DNA of 64,000 nucleotides, from the NCBI GenBank assembly GCA_964345475.1, contig CAYFQW010000001.1, positions 124,001 to 188,000 on the forward strand, read 5' to 3'. Below the pieces are notes generated by a model, which was not told the DNA's origin, did not search any database, and worked only from the letters and a program-made list of their open reading frames with translations. Position numbers and translations under genes: made by a program. This DNA is from WRIS01 sp964345475 (lineage in GTDB: Bacteria > Actinomycetota > Coriobacteriia > Coriobacteriales > Eggerthellaceae). Shown one piece after another: positions 17,658 through 26,870 of this stretch (the stretch's first letter is position 1; every line of letters starts with the position of its first letter).

Positions 17658-18778
17658 AGTTTTCCTATCTCTTCTATCAAACTATCTAGGATAGCGCTCT
17701 CGTCAACCTTACGCAAGGTTTCACCTTCTTTAAAAATCAAAGCCGACCCTGTGCCACAGGCGATTCCTATATCGGCATCCGCAGCCTCTCCCGGCCCATT
17801 CACGACGCATCCCATCACTGCAACCTTGAGAGGTTTTTTCACAGTCTTCAAGCGTTCTTCAACCTGCTTTGCTATGGTGATCAAATCAACCTGGCATCTT
17901 CCACAGGTGGGACAGCTTATAATTTCGGGGTTTCTCCTCCGGAGATCGAGAGAAGATAGCAGGGTCCAGCAAGCACGCACTTCTTGCGTGGGATCGTCGG
18001 TCAGAGATATACGTAAGGTATCCCCTATGCCCTCTTCAAGCAAAATGCCTAAGCCGCATGCCGACTTGATGATGCCCTGAAAAAGAGTCCCTGCTTCAGT
18101 GATACCAATATGCAGGGGTACCTGTGGGATTTGCTCCGAGAGCAGGCGATACGCAGCTACCGTTGCCATGACATCGTGTGCCTTTGCAGAAACAACAAGA
18201 TCATAAAACTCACGGCTCTCAAAATATGCAACATAGTCGGCAGCTGAACGAGCCAACTTTTCTGCCAAGCTCAGGTTTTTATTCTGTGCGAGATCTTCAT
18301 CGAGAGAACCTGCATTAACGCCTATGCGAAGAGGGATATGGGCGTTTCGGGCGGCTTCAATAATCGCATCCGTCTTTTCGAGGCCTCCGATATTTCCTGG
18401 ATTAATACGGAGCTTTGCGGCCCCGCGTTTCGCAGCCTCAATGGCAATCTGCGCGTCGAAATGTATGTCAGCAACTACTGGCAAGCTCGACTCTTTACAA
18501 ACCCGCTCAAACATATCAAGGTCTGCACGATGGGGAATGGCCATGCGCACAATCTCACAGCCCTCCTCAGCTAGTTGAGCTATTTGTTCTATGTTGGCAC
18601 CAAGGTCGTCCGCAGCTGCATTCAGCATCGACTGCACCACACAAGGAGCGCCAGCCCCCATGCGCACGGATCCCACATGCACACTCCGTGTCTTTTCGTT
18701 GGGACGGTAATTCTTCCGATCTTTTTCCGACTGGTCGCGCACCCCGAGAGTAAACTCTTGTTTCTTATAATCGCTCAT
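17654..18778 (-). CDS. ispG: 4-hydroxy-3-methylbut-2-en-1-yl diphosphate synthase (IspG)
   Basis: 374 residues from ATG 18778, with AGAGG eight bases upstream in the 11-base gap after rseP; a GTG at 18787 is in frame but poorly placed. The TIM-barrel part (VQSMLNAAADDLGANIEQI, ADIHFDAQIAIEA, RINPGNIG) is followed by the 4Fe-4S domain with Cys motif SCPTCGRCQ and Glu/Cys in MGCVVNGPGEAADADIG. IspG performs the reductive ring opening of MEcPP, the next-to-last MEP pathway step. It shares the operon with dxr, cdsA and uppS. Confidence 0.97.
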   Translation of the reverse strand: MSDYKKQEFTLGVRDQSEKDRKNYRPNEKTRSVHVGSVRMGAGAPCVVQSMLNAAADDLGANIEQIAQLAEEGCEIVRMAIPHRADLDMFERVCKESSLPVVADIHFDAQIAIEAAKRGAAKLRINPGNIGGLEKTDAIIEAARNAHIPLRIGVNAGSLDEDLAQNKNLSLAEKLARSAADYVAYFESREFYDLVVSAKAHDVMATVAAYRLLSEQIPQVPLHIGITEAGTLFQGIIKSACGLGILLEEGIGDTLRISLTDDPTQEVRACWTLLSSLDLRRRNPEIISCPTCGRCQVDLITIAKQVEERLKTVKKPLKVAVMGCVVNGPGEAADADIGIACGTGSALIFKEGETLRKVDESAILDSLIEEIGKL

Positions 18779-18789
18779 TGTAGGCACCT

Positions 18790-19848
18790 CTACCAGTTTC
18801 CGAATATGAATCGCTGAATATCCTGATTGAGCATGATCACGAAAAGCCCTACAAACAAGAGGAGTCCCGCAGCGCTCATGTATGCCATGGCCTTAGGAGT
18901 AACAATCCTTTTCGTCACTTTTTGGAAAACTTCAATTACAAAACGACCTCCGTCAAGAGGAGGGATGGGAAGGAGATTCATGATGCCGAGAGAAATTGAA
19001 ATCAATGCCATAAAAAAGAGGAAGTACACAAAGCCCATATCGGCATAGCTTTTTGACATGACCGCAATACCCATAATAGATGTCGAATTTGATACCGTTT
19101 CGGCGGCAGTAGCAGGATTGAAGAGACCTATTACGGCAACAAAGGTTGCGGAAATCATCTTAAAACCTGCAACTGTAGCTGCCCAAGGGCTCGCTCTCAT
19201 ATGGCTGATTTCCCCCGTAGTCTGATCGACAAGATCTATCCCGAGCACCGAGTAAATAATTACAAACAGAAGCACGGCAAAGAGAAGATTTACGATGATG
19301 CCGGCTAGGAGTATAACTGAGCGCTTCCAGAAAGGAAGGCTTCGATACTGTAGCTTATATTCACTTTCAAAAAAGGCCTCGATGTCGTCTACGTCACGAG
19401 CCTCGCCGAGTTTGAAGCTACCCTTACTTTCAGGAGCCCTGTAGGTATTGTAGACATCCTGTTTTGTGGGACCTTCTATGCTGCCCCATCCAGTCAATTG
19501 CTCGAGGGCAGCATGAGCATCGTCGTCTGAAATCCCAAGAGCAGAAGAGACCTCTTCCATGTTCACCGTACCATGCCTATAGACAAACTCGAGGGTTTTT
19601 TTCAGATGGGGGCTTTGCTCGTCTGTCTCCATGCCGCATATCTTGGCATACCCACCAAGCGGCACAGCCGTCAGTCCAAAGCGCGTTCCCTTCCACGTAA
19701 ACCCAATGGAAGGCCCCGGAAGGCCTATCATGAACTCAGTCACTCGAACCCCAAAGGCTTTAGCGGCAAGATAATGCCCGCCTTCATGGATGAAAACGAG
19801 GATACTCAAAACAATTGCTCCATACACAATCATTAAAAAAATATCCAT
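18790..19848 (-). CDS. Site-2 protease family (RseP-like) intramembrane metalloprotease without a recognisable PDZ domain
   Basis: 352 residues. The zinc motif HEGGH is at 21-25 inside the first membrane segment and the second zinc motif (PIPPLDGG) lies in a C-terminal membrane segment. Between the GGYAKI loop (65-70) and the second membrane segment (about 175-200) lies an insert of about 100 residues. Its first part (80-128, LEFVYRHGTVNMEEVSSALGIS) resembles a winged helix. The PDZ domain that normally follows the second membrane segment is not visible. Standard RseP/MmpA proteases cleave anti-sigma factors or signal-peptide remnants; how this one selects substrates is unclear. The position between dxr and ispG is the usual one for rseP. 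Confidence 0.88.
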   Translation of the reverse strand: MDIFLMIVYGAIVLSILVFIHEGGHYLAAKAFGVRVTEFMIGLPGPSIGFTWKGTRFGLTAVPLGGYAKICGMETDEQSPHLKKTLEFVYRHGTVNMEEVSSALGISDDDAHAALEQLTGWGSIEGPTKQDVYNTYRAPESKGSFKLGEARDVDDIEAFFESEYKLQYRSLPFWKRSVILLAGIIVNLLFAVLLFVIIYSVLGIDLVDQTTGEISHMRASPWAATVAGFKMISATFVAVIGLFNPATAAETVSNSTSIMGIAVMSKSYADMGFVYFLFFMALISISLGIMNLLPIPPLDGGRFVIEVFQKVTKRIVTPKAMAYMSAAGLLLFVGLFVIMLNQDIQRFIFGNW

Positions 19849-19959
19849 AGCAATGACTCCTCTAGCTAATCCTTACCGCAAGAGAAAAGAACAAGGCTTC
19901 CTTATGCTTTGAAACGCTCTATATTTTCTCACTAGACACTTTTAGTTTATGGCTTATAT

Positions 19960-19972
19960 CATATTATACGAG
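19960..19972 (-). promoter_or_regulatory. Candidate promoter -10 upstream of rseP
   Basis: On the minus strand CGTATAATATG contains a perfect TATAAT about 115 bases before the rseP start, in the 277-bp gap after dxr (19849-20125). No good -35 was found. The gap has no convincing gene. It suggests rseP-ispG-proS-HAD-tig can be transcribed separately from uppS-cdsA-dxr. Confidence 0.35.
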
Positions 19973-20125
19973 GGATTCTCGAAAGTTAGAGAGTGGATAA
20001 CTGAAACCCATAAAGCGCGTTCAATATCTCTACGCAATATGCTCCAGGATTTTAATATTGACCAGGCACAAGAAAGGATAGGAAAGACTCTGTCCTTCGT
20101 AGATTTTCAGCGATTGCCCCACTTA

Positions 20126-21295
20126 TTACAGACTGGAAATAAGCCTTTCGGCCTCTTTCCTTGCCCATGCATCAATCTCCTCAAGCTGTTCCAAACTCTC
20201 CACCTTCTGAACCGTATGCATAGCCATTACTGATTCAATGCAGCGAGGAATCTGTACGTACGAGCATCTTTCAGCGAGGAATGCTGCAACCGCCACTTCA
20301 TTCGCAGCATTCAAAACACAAGGTAACGTTCCGCCTCTTTTTCCCGCCTCTTCAGCCAAGACGATACAAGGAAAGGTCTCCTTGTCAGGTGAGGCAAACT
20401 CGAGAGACCCAAGTTCCCTGAAATCAAGGGGGGTCACAGGAGCAGACCAGCGCTCAGGATATGAAAGGGCGTATTGGATTGGGATACGCATATCGGTAGT
20501 TCCAAGGTGGGCCTTGACGCTTCCGTCACAGAATTCAACCATCGAATGTATGACACTCTGTGGCTGAACAAGCGCTTCAATATTCTCATAGGGTATCGAA
20601 AAGAGATGGTGTGCCTCGATTATCTCAAGTCCCTTGTTCATCAAAGTCGATGAGTCGATAGTAATCTTAGCCCCCATGTTCCACGTGGGGTGAGCTAAAG
20701 CGTCTTGGGGACGAACATCCATAAGCTGACTGCGAGACCAGCCTCTGAAAGGTCCGCCCGAGGCGGTCAGCCACAGCCTTGAGACTTCTTGCTTGTGCTC
20801 GCCGAGGAGGCATTGGTATATGGCTCCATGCTCTGAATCAATAGGGAGAAGCCTATCGTCCGTAGCGAGGGGCATAATGAGGTCGCCACCAACTACTAAA
20901 GACTCTTTATTGGCAAGGGCCAATACCTTCCCTGCACGTAACGTTTCATAGCTCGCCCTGAGCCCTGCAGCACCGACAAGGGCATTGACAACAATATCTA
21001 CCTCAGGCATGCGCACGAGATCTTCTAAGGCCTGAGGACCGAAACGAAGCTCAAAAGCCTCCCCTTCGGAAAAGAGCGTGCTGACTGAAGGGGTGTTTTC
21101 AAGTGAAGCATCTCCAATAACAAGCTGTTTCACCTTGAACTCACGAGCCTGTTCCTTTAAAAGGGAGATACTTGAATGAACAGCCAAACCAAGCACTTCA
21201 AGTTTGTCTGCGTGTTTCCTCACAACATCAAGGGTCTGAACACCTATTGACCCCGAAGAACCCAAGATAACAATACGTTTCATCTTTTTAGACAT
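20126..21295 (-). CDS. dxr: 1-deoxy-D-xylulose-5-phosphate reductoisomerase
   Basis: 389 residues. NADPH-binding GSSGSIGVQTLDV is near the N-terminus; NKESLVVGG, DSEHGAIYQCL, TASGGPFRGWS, DSSTLMNKGLEIIEAH and NAANEVAVAAF are the substrate and metal-binding blocks of DXR. It makes MEP, the first committed step of the non-mevalonate isoprenoid pathway. The chosen ATG at 21295 overlaps the cdsA stop codon; an upstream in-frame GTG at 21310 would overlap further. Genes uppS-cdsA-dxr are spaced by a few bases or overlap, hence one transcript. Confidence 0.97.
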   Translation of the reverse strand: MSKKMKRIVILGSSGSIGVQTLDVVRKHADKLEVLGLAVHSSISLLKEQAREFKVKQLVIGDASLENTPSVSTLFSEGEAFELRFGPQALEDLVRMPEVDIVVNALVGAAGLRASYETLRAGKVLALANKESLVVGGDLIMPLATDDRLLPIDSEHGAIYQCLLGEHKQEVSRLWLTASGGPFRGWSRSQLMDVRPQDALAHPTWNMGAKITIDSSTLMNKGLEIIEAHHLFSIPYENIEALVQPQSVIHSMVEFCDGSVKAHLGTTDMRIPIQYALSYPERWSAPVTPLDFRELGSLEFASPDKETFPCIVLAEEAGKRGGTLPCVLNAANEVAVAAFLAERCSYVQIPRCIESVMAMHTVQKVESLEQLEEIDAWARKEAERLISSL

Positions 21296-22172
21296 AACTA
21301 ATGCACCCACCGAAAAATAACAACAAAGCAGACGTCATGGAGACAAGGAACAGGGAGTCGCAACGATCAAGCAATCCCCCATGGCCCGGCATAAGGGTTC
21401 CAGAATCTTTGAAGCCCGAGTTTCGCTTAATACGGCTCTCAGCTAAGTCACCTAAAACGCCCATGATTCCGCACACAAGCCCATACACCAATGCCTGTAT
21501 GATTCCCATGGAAACACCTGGTATAAAACTGAGACCGAACCATACAAGCATCGAGGCTATCAGCCCGGCCGCAAACCCTTCCCAACTCTTTTTCGGAGAA
21601 ATACGAGGAGCCAATTTATGCTTCCCTAACTGCCTTCCAATGAGATAGGCAAATACATCGTTCGCCCAGACTCCTAAAAATATACCGAGGATTAAAACGC
21701 TATTCCAAGGATATTCGAGAGACGGCGATGTTCTGATTACCATAAACCCTGCAAGCAGAAGGCCCGTATACAGGGCGCCGAACAAACTAACCCCCACATC
21801 AGCAATTCGAGCACGCTGCCAAAAGACGTACCATAGGAGGAGGGCAAGGACAAGGCCAACCGTGACCAGAATAACGCCTTCAAGCTTGAAAAGCCACGCG
21901 CTTAAGGGGTAGAGCACAGCAGCGACAATACCAAGCAGCTCGTTGGGAAGCTTAGCGTCAGAGCGGAGCATGTAGTAAAACTCACCGACAGATATACCTG
22001 CAGTTGCCGCGAGAAACAAAGCCGTAGTCGCGTCGTTTATAGCCAGGCAGATAACGGAAATGGTGATATATACAAAACCTGTGCGAAATCGCATAACGAG
22101 ATCGCTTGATTTCTTCTTATTCTTTTTTTCCTTTGAGGAACCATCCTGTTCGTGCATATTCTCTTGCGTCAT
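21288..22172 (-). CDS. cdsA: Phosphatidate cytidylyltransferase (CDP-diglyceride synthase)
   Basis: 294 residues, with about eight hydrophobic segments and a charged Lys-rich N-terminal tail (residues 1-25). The C-terminal signature is complete: SRIKRNSGFKDSG, then PGHGGLLDRCD. It makes CDP-diacylglycerol from phosphatidate and CTP at the membrane, the branch point for phospholipids. The ATG lies 2 bases after the uppS stop, and its own stop overlaps the dxr start. Confidence 0.96.
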   Translation of the reverse strand: MTQENMHEQDGSSKEKKNKKKSSDLVMRFRTGFVYITISVICLAINDATTALFLAATAGISVGEFYYMLRSDAKLPNELLGIVAAVLYPLSAWLFKLEGVILVTVGLVLALLLWYVFWQRARIADVGVSLFGALYTGLLLAGFMVIRTSPSLEYPWNSVLILGIFLGVWANDVFAYLIGRQLGKHKLAPRISPKKSWEGFAAGLIASMLVWFGLSFIPGVSMGIIQALVYGLVCGIMGVLGDLAESRIKRNSGFKDSGTLMPGHGGLLDRCDSLFLVSMTSALLLFFGGCISYV

Positions 22173-22174
22173 CT

Positions 22175-22999
22175 CTAAATTGCCCCAAAGCGTCTGTCGC
22201 GTACCTGAAAATTAAGTAGTGCCCTCAGTAGCTCGTACCGGTCGAATTCTGGCCATAGAACTTCCGTACAATAAAACTCGGAGTAGGCAAGCTGCCATAG
22301 AAGAAAATTCGAAAGCCTCATTTCGCCACTCGTTCGTATCACTAAGTCAGGATCGGGGATACCTGAGGTATACAGGTATTGGGAGAAAACTTCTTCGCTT
22401 AGTTCTTTTGGCTCGCCGTCGGAACAGAGACTTTGGGTCACGTCATCTATGTAGCCCCGTACAGCATTGATGATTTCAGCCCTTCCACCGTAGTTAACAG
22501 CTACAACCAGAGTCATACCAGTGTTGTTTTGCGTTTTTTCCCAAGCTTCTTCAAAGGCTTTTTTTGTCTTTTTCGGAAGGCTGTCCATTTGTCCGATAGT
22601 CTTTACCCGTACACCCTCTTCGGACAATTCCTCAAGCTCGGCAAGCATCGTTTTAGCAAAAAGATCCATCAGGCCGCTCACTTCATCCCCAGGACGTTTC
22701 CAGTTTTCAGAAGAGAAGGCAAATATGGTCAGATACTTGATGCCAATATCTGATGCACAGCGAATACTTTCCCGCACCGCTGCGATGCCTGCCTTATGTC
22801 CCGCAAGTCGATTTTTCCCTCGTTGTTTGGCCCACCTTCCATTACCGTCCATAATAATTGCAATATGGTCAGGCAGCGCCTGTACATCTAAGCCGTCATA
22901 GCTTAGGCCTTGTGGCAGTTGGGGAAATATTTCTTGTAGTGGCATGTTCATAGGTTGTAGAGAGATGCCCGGGTCAAACATGGATAGGAAGAAAGACAA
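22175..22999 (-). CDS. uppS: Isoprenyl transferase (undecaprenyl diphosphate synthase)
   Basis: 274 residues. The cis-prenyltransferase phosphate loop IIMDGNGRWAKQRG lies near residue 50, followed by GHKAG, FAFSSENWKRP, VAVNYGGRAEI and the closing DLVIRTSGEMRLSNFLLWQLAYSE. It builds the C55 lipid carrier for peptidoglycan precursors. The TTG start is preceded by AGAGGA six bases upstream; the roughly 40 residues before the conserved core are an extra N-terminal tail. It heads the uppS-cdsA-dxr run. Confidence 0.96.
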   Translation of the reverse strand: MSFFLSMFDPGISLQPMNMPLQEIFPQLPQGLSYDGLDVQALPDHIAIIMDGNGRWAKQRGKNRLAGHKAGIAAVRESIRCASDIGIKYLTIFAFSSENWKRPGDEVSGLMDLFAKTMLAELEELSEEGVRVKTIGQMDSLPKKTKKAFEEAWEKTQNNTGMTLVVAVNYGGRAEIINAVRGYIDDVTQSLCSDGEPKELSEEVFSQYLYTSGIPDPDLVIRTSGEMRLSNFLLWQLAYSEFYCTEVLWPEFDRYELLRALLNFQVRDRRFGAI

Positions 23000-23046
23000 G
23001 CATATTCCTCTGCAAGCGAAATCCTATCCAGCAAAAGACCTCGGAA

Positions 23047-23604
23047 CTAAATTTCCATTACTTCCGTTTCTTTTACCTTCAGACATTCATCCACTTGAGC
23101 AATAAATTCGTCCGTGGCTTTCTGTACCTCGGTCTCGCCACGTTTTGCATCGTCTTCAGAAATCTCAGAATCTTTCTTTAGCTTATCGATTTCAGAATTC
23201 GCCTCACGACGAGCTCCTCGGATGGCAACGCGTGTTTCTTCAGCAAAGTTTCTACACTGCTTCACAAGTTCACGGCGCCTTTCCTCAGTAGGCTGCGGAA
23301 AGGGCAGACGGATAACGCTGCCGTCATTGGAAGGCGTGACACCTAAATCGCTTGCCAGAATAGCCTGCTCAACAGCACGGAGAGTGCTTTTGTCCCAAGG
23401 CTCAATAACGAGCATATGGGCATCAGGCGTCTTAACTGCCGCCATCTGTGTGATGGGGGTCATAACCCCGTAATAGTCGACAGTCACTCGATCGAGGACG
23501 AGCGCACTTGCGCGACCTGTTCTGACCGAGGCAAAATTGTCAGCAAGGCCATCGAGAGCCTTCTGCATTCGAGTCTTAGTATTAAGCATTATTTCATCAA
23601 ACAT
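23047..23604 (-). CDS. frr: Ribosome recycling factor
   Basis: 185 residues from the ATG at 23604, preceded by GGAGAGGA. RRF features are seen: RTGRASALVLDRVTVDYYG, the hinge region, and the helical end RRELVKQCRNFAEETRVAIRGARREAN. With EF-G it splits post-termination ribosomes. The usual partner pyrH lies upstream, 178 bp away. Confidence 0.97.
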   Translation of the reverse strand: MFDEIMLNTKTRMQKALDGLADNFASVRTGRASALVLDRVTVDYYGVMTPITQMAAVKTPDAHMLVIEPWDKSTLRAVEQAILASDLGVTPSNDGSVIRLPFPQPTEERRRELVKQCRNFAEETRVAIRGARREANSEIDKLKKDSEISEDDAKRGETEVQKATDEFIAQVDECLKVKETEVMEI

Positions 23605-23782
23605 ATCTTGTCCTCTCCTCGATACACAATCAGAGTCTATAGTACCATTCAATCACGCTTAACACGCATCTGCCTGAGCAAAGCCTCAAAACAAGCAATC
23701 GTCTTTTAGGTTGAACGTAAGGCTGCAGCAGATCTGAGCGAGGTACTAATCCCCTTCCTCCTTACCCTTCTTCAGACAGAAG

Positions 23783-24499
23783 CTATAGTACTCTTGTTCC
23801 TACATTCTCGCCACGAAGCACGCGTGCTATGTTGCCTGGATCGCTCAGATTGAATACGATCATAGGCATATCGTTATCCATGCAGAGCGATGTTGCTGTT
23901 GAATCCATAACGTCTAAGCCGCGTGATAGAACCTCCATATAGGTGATTTCATCGAACTTAACAGCATCAGGATTACTGTTCGGATCGCTATCGTAGACGC
24001 CATCAACCTTAGTAGCTTTAAGGAGGCATTCCATATCGAGCTCACATGCTCGCAATGCGGCAGTCGTGTCGGTCGTAAAATAGGGATTACCCGTGCCGGC
24101 AGCTAAAATGACTATGCGACCTTTTTCAAGGTGACGAATTGCCCTTCTTCTAATATAAGGCTCAGAAACCTCTTGCATCGAAATAGCGCTTTGCACTCGT
24201 GTATAAAGACCGTGCCGCTCAAAGGCGTCCTGCAGGGCAAGTGCGTTCATAATCGTGGCCAACATCCCTATGTAATCAGCCTGAGAACGATCCATCCCTT
24301 CCGCACTTGCAGCCATTCCACGGAAGATATTTCCACCTCCGACAACAATGGCGAGCTGCACGCCATCTTTCACAAAGTCCTTGATCTCAAGCGCCAGATT
24401 CTCCACTACGCCAGGATCAATTCCATATCCTAGGTCTCCCGCTAAGGCTTCACCAGAAAGTTTCAGAAGAACTCGTTTGTACTTATATCCTTCAGCCAT
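23783..24499 (-). CDS. pyrH: Uridylate kinase (UMP kinase)
   Basis: 238 residues of the amino-acid kinase fold: KRVLLKLSGEALAG at the start, VVGGGNIFRG, the AAGTGNPYFTTDTTAALRA block and TKVDGVYDSDP. It phosphorylates UMP to UDP in pyrimidine synthesis and is a hexamer regulated by GTP and UTP in the family. GAAGGT lies upstream of the ATG. rpsB and tsf, its usual upstream neighbours, are absent; instead a terminator separates it from htrA. Confidence 0.97.
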   Translation of the reverse strand: MAEGYKYKRVLLKLSGEALAGDLGYGIDPGVVENLALEIKDFVKDGVQLAIVVGGGNIFRGMAASAEGMDRSQADYIGMLATIMNALALQDAFERHGLYTRVQSAISMQEVSEPYIRRRAIRHLEKGRIVILAAGTGNPYFTTDTTAALRACELDMECLLKATKVDGVYDSDPNSNPDAVKFDEITYMEVLSRGLDVMDSTATSLCMDNDMPMIVFNLSDPGNIARVLRGENVGTRVL

Positions 24500-24539
24500 C
24501 TATCAGATACCTTCTTTCATTTTCGTCTTATAGTACCTG

Positions 24540-24578
24540 AAAAAAGGATTGGCCACACACTCAAGCGCGGCCAATCCA
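24540..24578 (-). terminator. Intrinsic terminator downstream of htrA
   Basis: A perfect 9-bp stem (GGATTGGCC/GGCCAATCC, 24547-24578) with a 14-base loop is followed on the minus strand by a T run (A's at 24540-24546). It separates htrA from pyrH. Confidence 0.9.
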
Positions 24579-24656
24579 AGTCACTTCACTTAATGAGCAG
24601 ATGCCAGGCCATGAAAAGAGCGGCCTGGAGCCCGCCTTGTCCTTTTTACAGTCGCA

Positions 24657-26102
24657 TTAGTCCGAACCGAGAGTTACCTCCAAAACCATATTTTCTCCCG
24701 CCCTATTCAACTCGATACTGACCGTGTCATGGGGACTCTGCTTTCTAACAGCTATCATAAGGTCGCTTGCGGAAGTGACGATTGTGTCACCCAGCTTCGT
24801 AATTATGTCGCCTTCTTCAATCCCTGCAAGCTCGGCTGCTCCCCCTTCTGCCACTTGACTTATGTACGCGCCCGCATTTGTGGGCAATCCGTACCTCTCG
24901 GCCAATGCATCGTTGACGGTTGTCAACGATACTCCTAACTGGGCATGGCTTGGTACATTGCCATCAATAATCTGCTGGGCTATTTGTATCGCGTAATCAC
25001 CTGCAATCGCAAAGCCAACGCCTGAATAGTTTCCCGAATAGGAGGTAATCAGCGTATTTATCCCGATAAGCTTCCCGTTCGCGTCGACAAGGGCTCCGCC
25101 TGAATTGCCTGGATTGATAGCTGCGTCCGTCTGAACAAGATCGGCGTACACCGTCGACCCTGTTTCAGTCTGCATTATTTGAGAACGGCTCACCGCTGAT
25201 ACAATGCCTGTAGCTACCGACTGCTCAAGGCCAAAAGGCGAGCCTATGGTCATGACCCACTGCCCTATATTCAAGTCCTGAGAGCTCCCTATTTCTATGG
25301 GAGTTAAATTCTCAGCATCGATTAGTTTGATTACTGCTATATCTGAACTGGGATCCGTCCCGACGATATCGGCCTGATACGTAGTATCGCCTACGTGGGC
25401 CTCAAGAAGTTCAGCTCCTTCGACAACATGATAGTTGGTGATCACGTAGCCGTCTTCACTTAATATCACACCGCTTCCAAGCGAAGCCTCTTCAAGCGAG
25501 CCCGCAGAGTCCTCTTCAAACCCGAAAAATGAATAGCTCGACGGTGTTGCATATACGTCTATGCTAACGACAGAAGGGAGCGCCTTTTCGGCAACCGCCT
25601 CGGCGAGCGAGGCATCAGTGTCACCTGCATGTATTATAGAGTTTTGACTTGAGCCCAAGATTGTTGACGCTCCACCGTCTGATGAGGGTTCTGAATCTCC
25701 AGAAAAAGAGTTCCAGATGCCAAAACCGAATAGGCCAAGCACTACTGCGAGAGCCGCTCCGACGAACGACACAAAAAAGGTTTTTCCTAGGCCGGGCGTT
25801 TTCTTCTGTGCCTTTTGCTGATAAGCCTGGGGGGAGCCATACGGATTTTGCTGTCCTGCGGCAGGAGACTGCGGCGATGCCTGGGCACCCCGTGCATAAT
25901 TGGGGGGAGCGGCGTTGTATCCACCTTGTACCTGACCACCATAAGAGGGATTGTTGCGGGGTATGGGGTTTGCTTGAGGCGCTTGGGCCGCTTGCGGCGG
26001 CAGAGGCGCTTGCCAGGATTGCGACGTTTGATCTTGGGAGCTCCCGGATTGTTGGTTTGACGGAGAAGCACCGCCCACTCCAGTATTGTTCAAGTTTTGC
26101 AT
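24657..26102 (-). CDS. HtrA/DegP-type serine protease with PDZ domain
   Basis: 481 residues from the ATG at 26102 with GGAG upstream. A Gln/Pro/Ala-rich cytoplasmic tail of about 100 residues is followed by one membrane segment (FFVSFVGAALAVVLGLFGFGI). The trypsin-like domain has His in VITNYHVVEG, Asp in SSDIAVIKL and Ser in NPGNSGGALVD. The C-terminal PDZ domain is GVSLTTVNDALAERYGL through EGDIITKLGD. It would sit outside the membrane and degrade misfolded exported proteins, as membrane-bound HtrAs of actinobacteria do. It is followed by a clear terminator and seems to have its own unit. Confidence 0.94.
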   Translation of the reverse strand: MQNLNNTGVGGASPSNQQSGSSQDQTSQSWQAPLPPQAAQAPQANPIPRNNPSYGGQVQGGYNAAPPNYARGAQASPQSPAAGQQNPYGSPQAYQQKAQKKTPGLGKTFFVSFVGAALAVVLGLFGFGIWNSFSGDSEPSSDGGASTILGSSQNSIIHAGDTDASLAEAVAEKALPSVVSIDVYATPSSYSFFGFEEDSAGSLEEASLGSGVILSEDGYVITNYHVVEGAELLEAHVGDTTYQADIVGTDPSSDIAVIKLIDAENLTPIEIGSSQDLNIGQWVMTIGSPFGLEQSVATGIVSAVSRSQIMQTETGSTVYADLVQTDAAINPGNSGGALVDANGKLIGINTLITSYSGNYSGVGFAIAGDYAIQIAQQIIDGNVPSHAQLGVSLTTVNDALAERYGLPTNAGAYISQVAEGGAAELAGIEEGDIITKLGDTIVTSASDLMIAVRKQSPHDTVSIELNRAGENMVLEVTLGSD

Positions 26103-26280
26103 ATACACCAGTCTCCTCTTGCAGACTATTTGCTTCATGACCGAATTTTTGTCGTGGAAAACTTACCTGAACAATATCACTCGCCCACTGCCAAGGTATT
26201 ATTTATTCGTAATTCGTTAACTTCGCGTCATCAAAATACTCGAGACGACATAATTCGCGGGAGGATTTGAAGGCTGATCC

Positions 26281-26838
26281 TTAATTAAATTTTTGTTGAG
26301 TTTTTTCAAGGCCTTCGGCTACTATCGAGAGTGCTGCATCGGCTCCTGTTTGATGGGCTTGATCGTAATCATCCTGCAAGTCTTTAGGAGGCTTGCTCAA
26401 GACATAGTCAGACACAGGCATCCGTCCTGGTGGGCGCCCGATTCCTATACGTACCCTAAACCAATCGCGTGTCCCCAATTTGTCACATATCGACCGCAGG
26501 CCATTATGGCCCGCATGTCCCCCTCCGAACTTAACCCGTATTTTCGCTGGATCAATATCGAGCTCATCATGTATTACTATGAGGTGGTCGGCTTCTATGC
26601 CATAGTCTTTCATCAGCTTTTTTATTGGCCCACCTGATGTGTTCATAAAACCCTGCGGTTTTGCGAGGACAATATCCGTATCACGATACACAGCCTTCGC
26701 CGTCAAAGACCCGCCCTCTGTTTTCCAATATCGAACCCCGAGCTCATCCGCTAGCGTGTCGATGGTGTCGAAACCCGCGTTATGCCGTGTGCGAGCATAG
26801 CGCTCTCCTGGATTACCTAAACCAGCAATAAGATACAT
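26281..26838 (-). CDS. pth: Peptidyl-tRNA hydrolase
   Basis: 185 residues from ATG 26838, the family's usual MYLIAGLGNPG start; an ATG six codons earlier has no ribosome site. RHNAGF carries the catalytic His, and KPQGFMNTSGG, HDELDIDP and GGHAGHNGLRSI are the other Pth1 blocks. It frees tRNAs from stalled peptidyl-tRNA. It follows prs by about 30 bases, as in many bacteria. Confidence 0.96.
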   Translation of the reverse strand: MYLIAGLGNPGERYARTRHNAGFDTIDTLADELGVRYWKTEGGSLTAKAVYRDTDIVLAKPQGFMNTSGGPIKKLMKDYGIEADHLIVIHDELDIDPAKIRVKFGGGHAGHNGLRSICDKLGTRDWFRVRIGIGRPPGRMPVSDYVLSKPPKDLQDDYDQAHQTGADAALSIVAEGLEKTQQKFN

Positions 26839-26870
26839 CTGCCTGCATTCTTCCATGTGTAATCAAAAGC

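Noticed and set aside
19949..20233. Rightward 94-codon frame overlapping the dxr 3' end
   Set aside because: No ribosome site, runs antisense into dxr and shows no protein-like conservation that I recognise.
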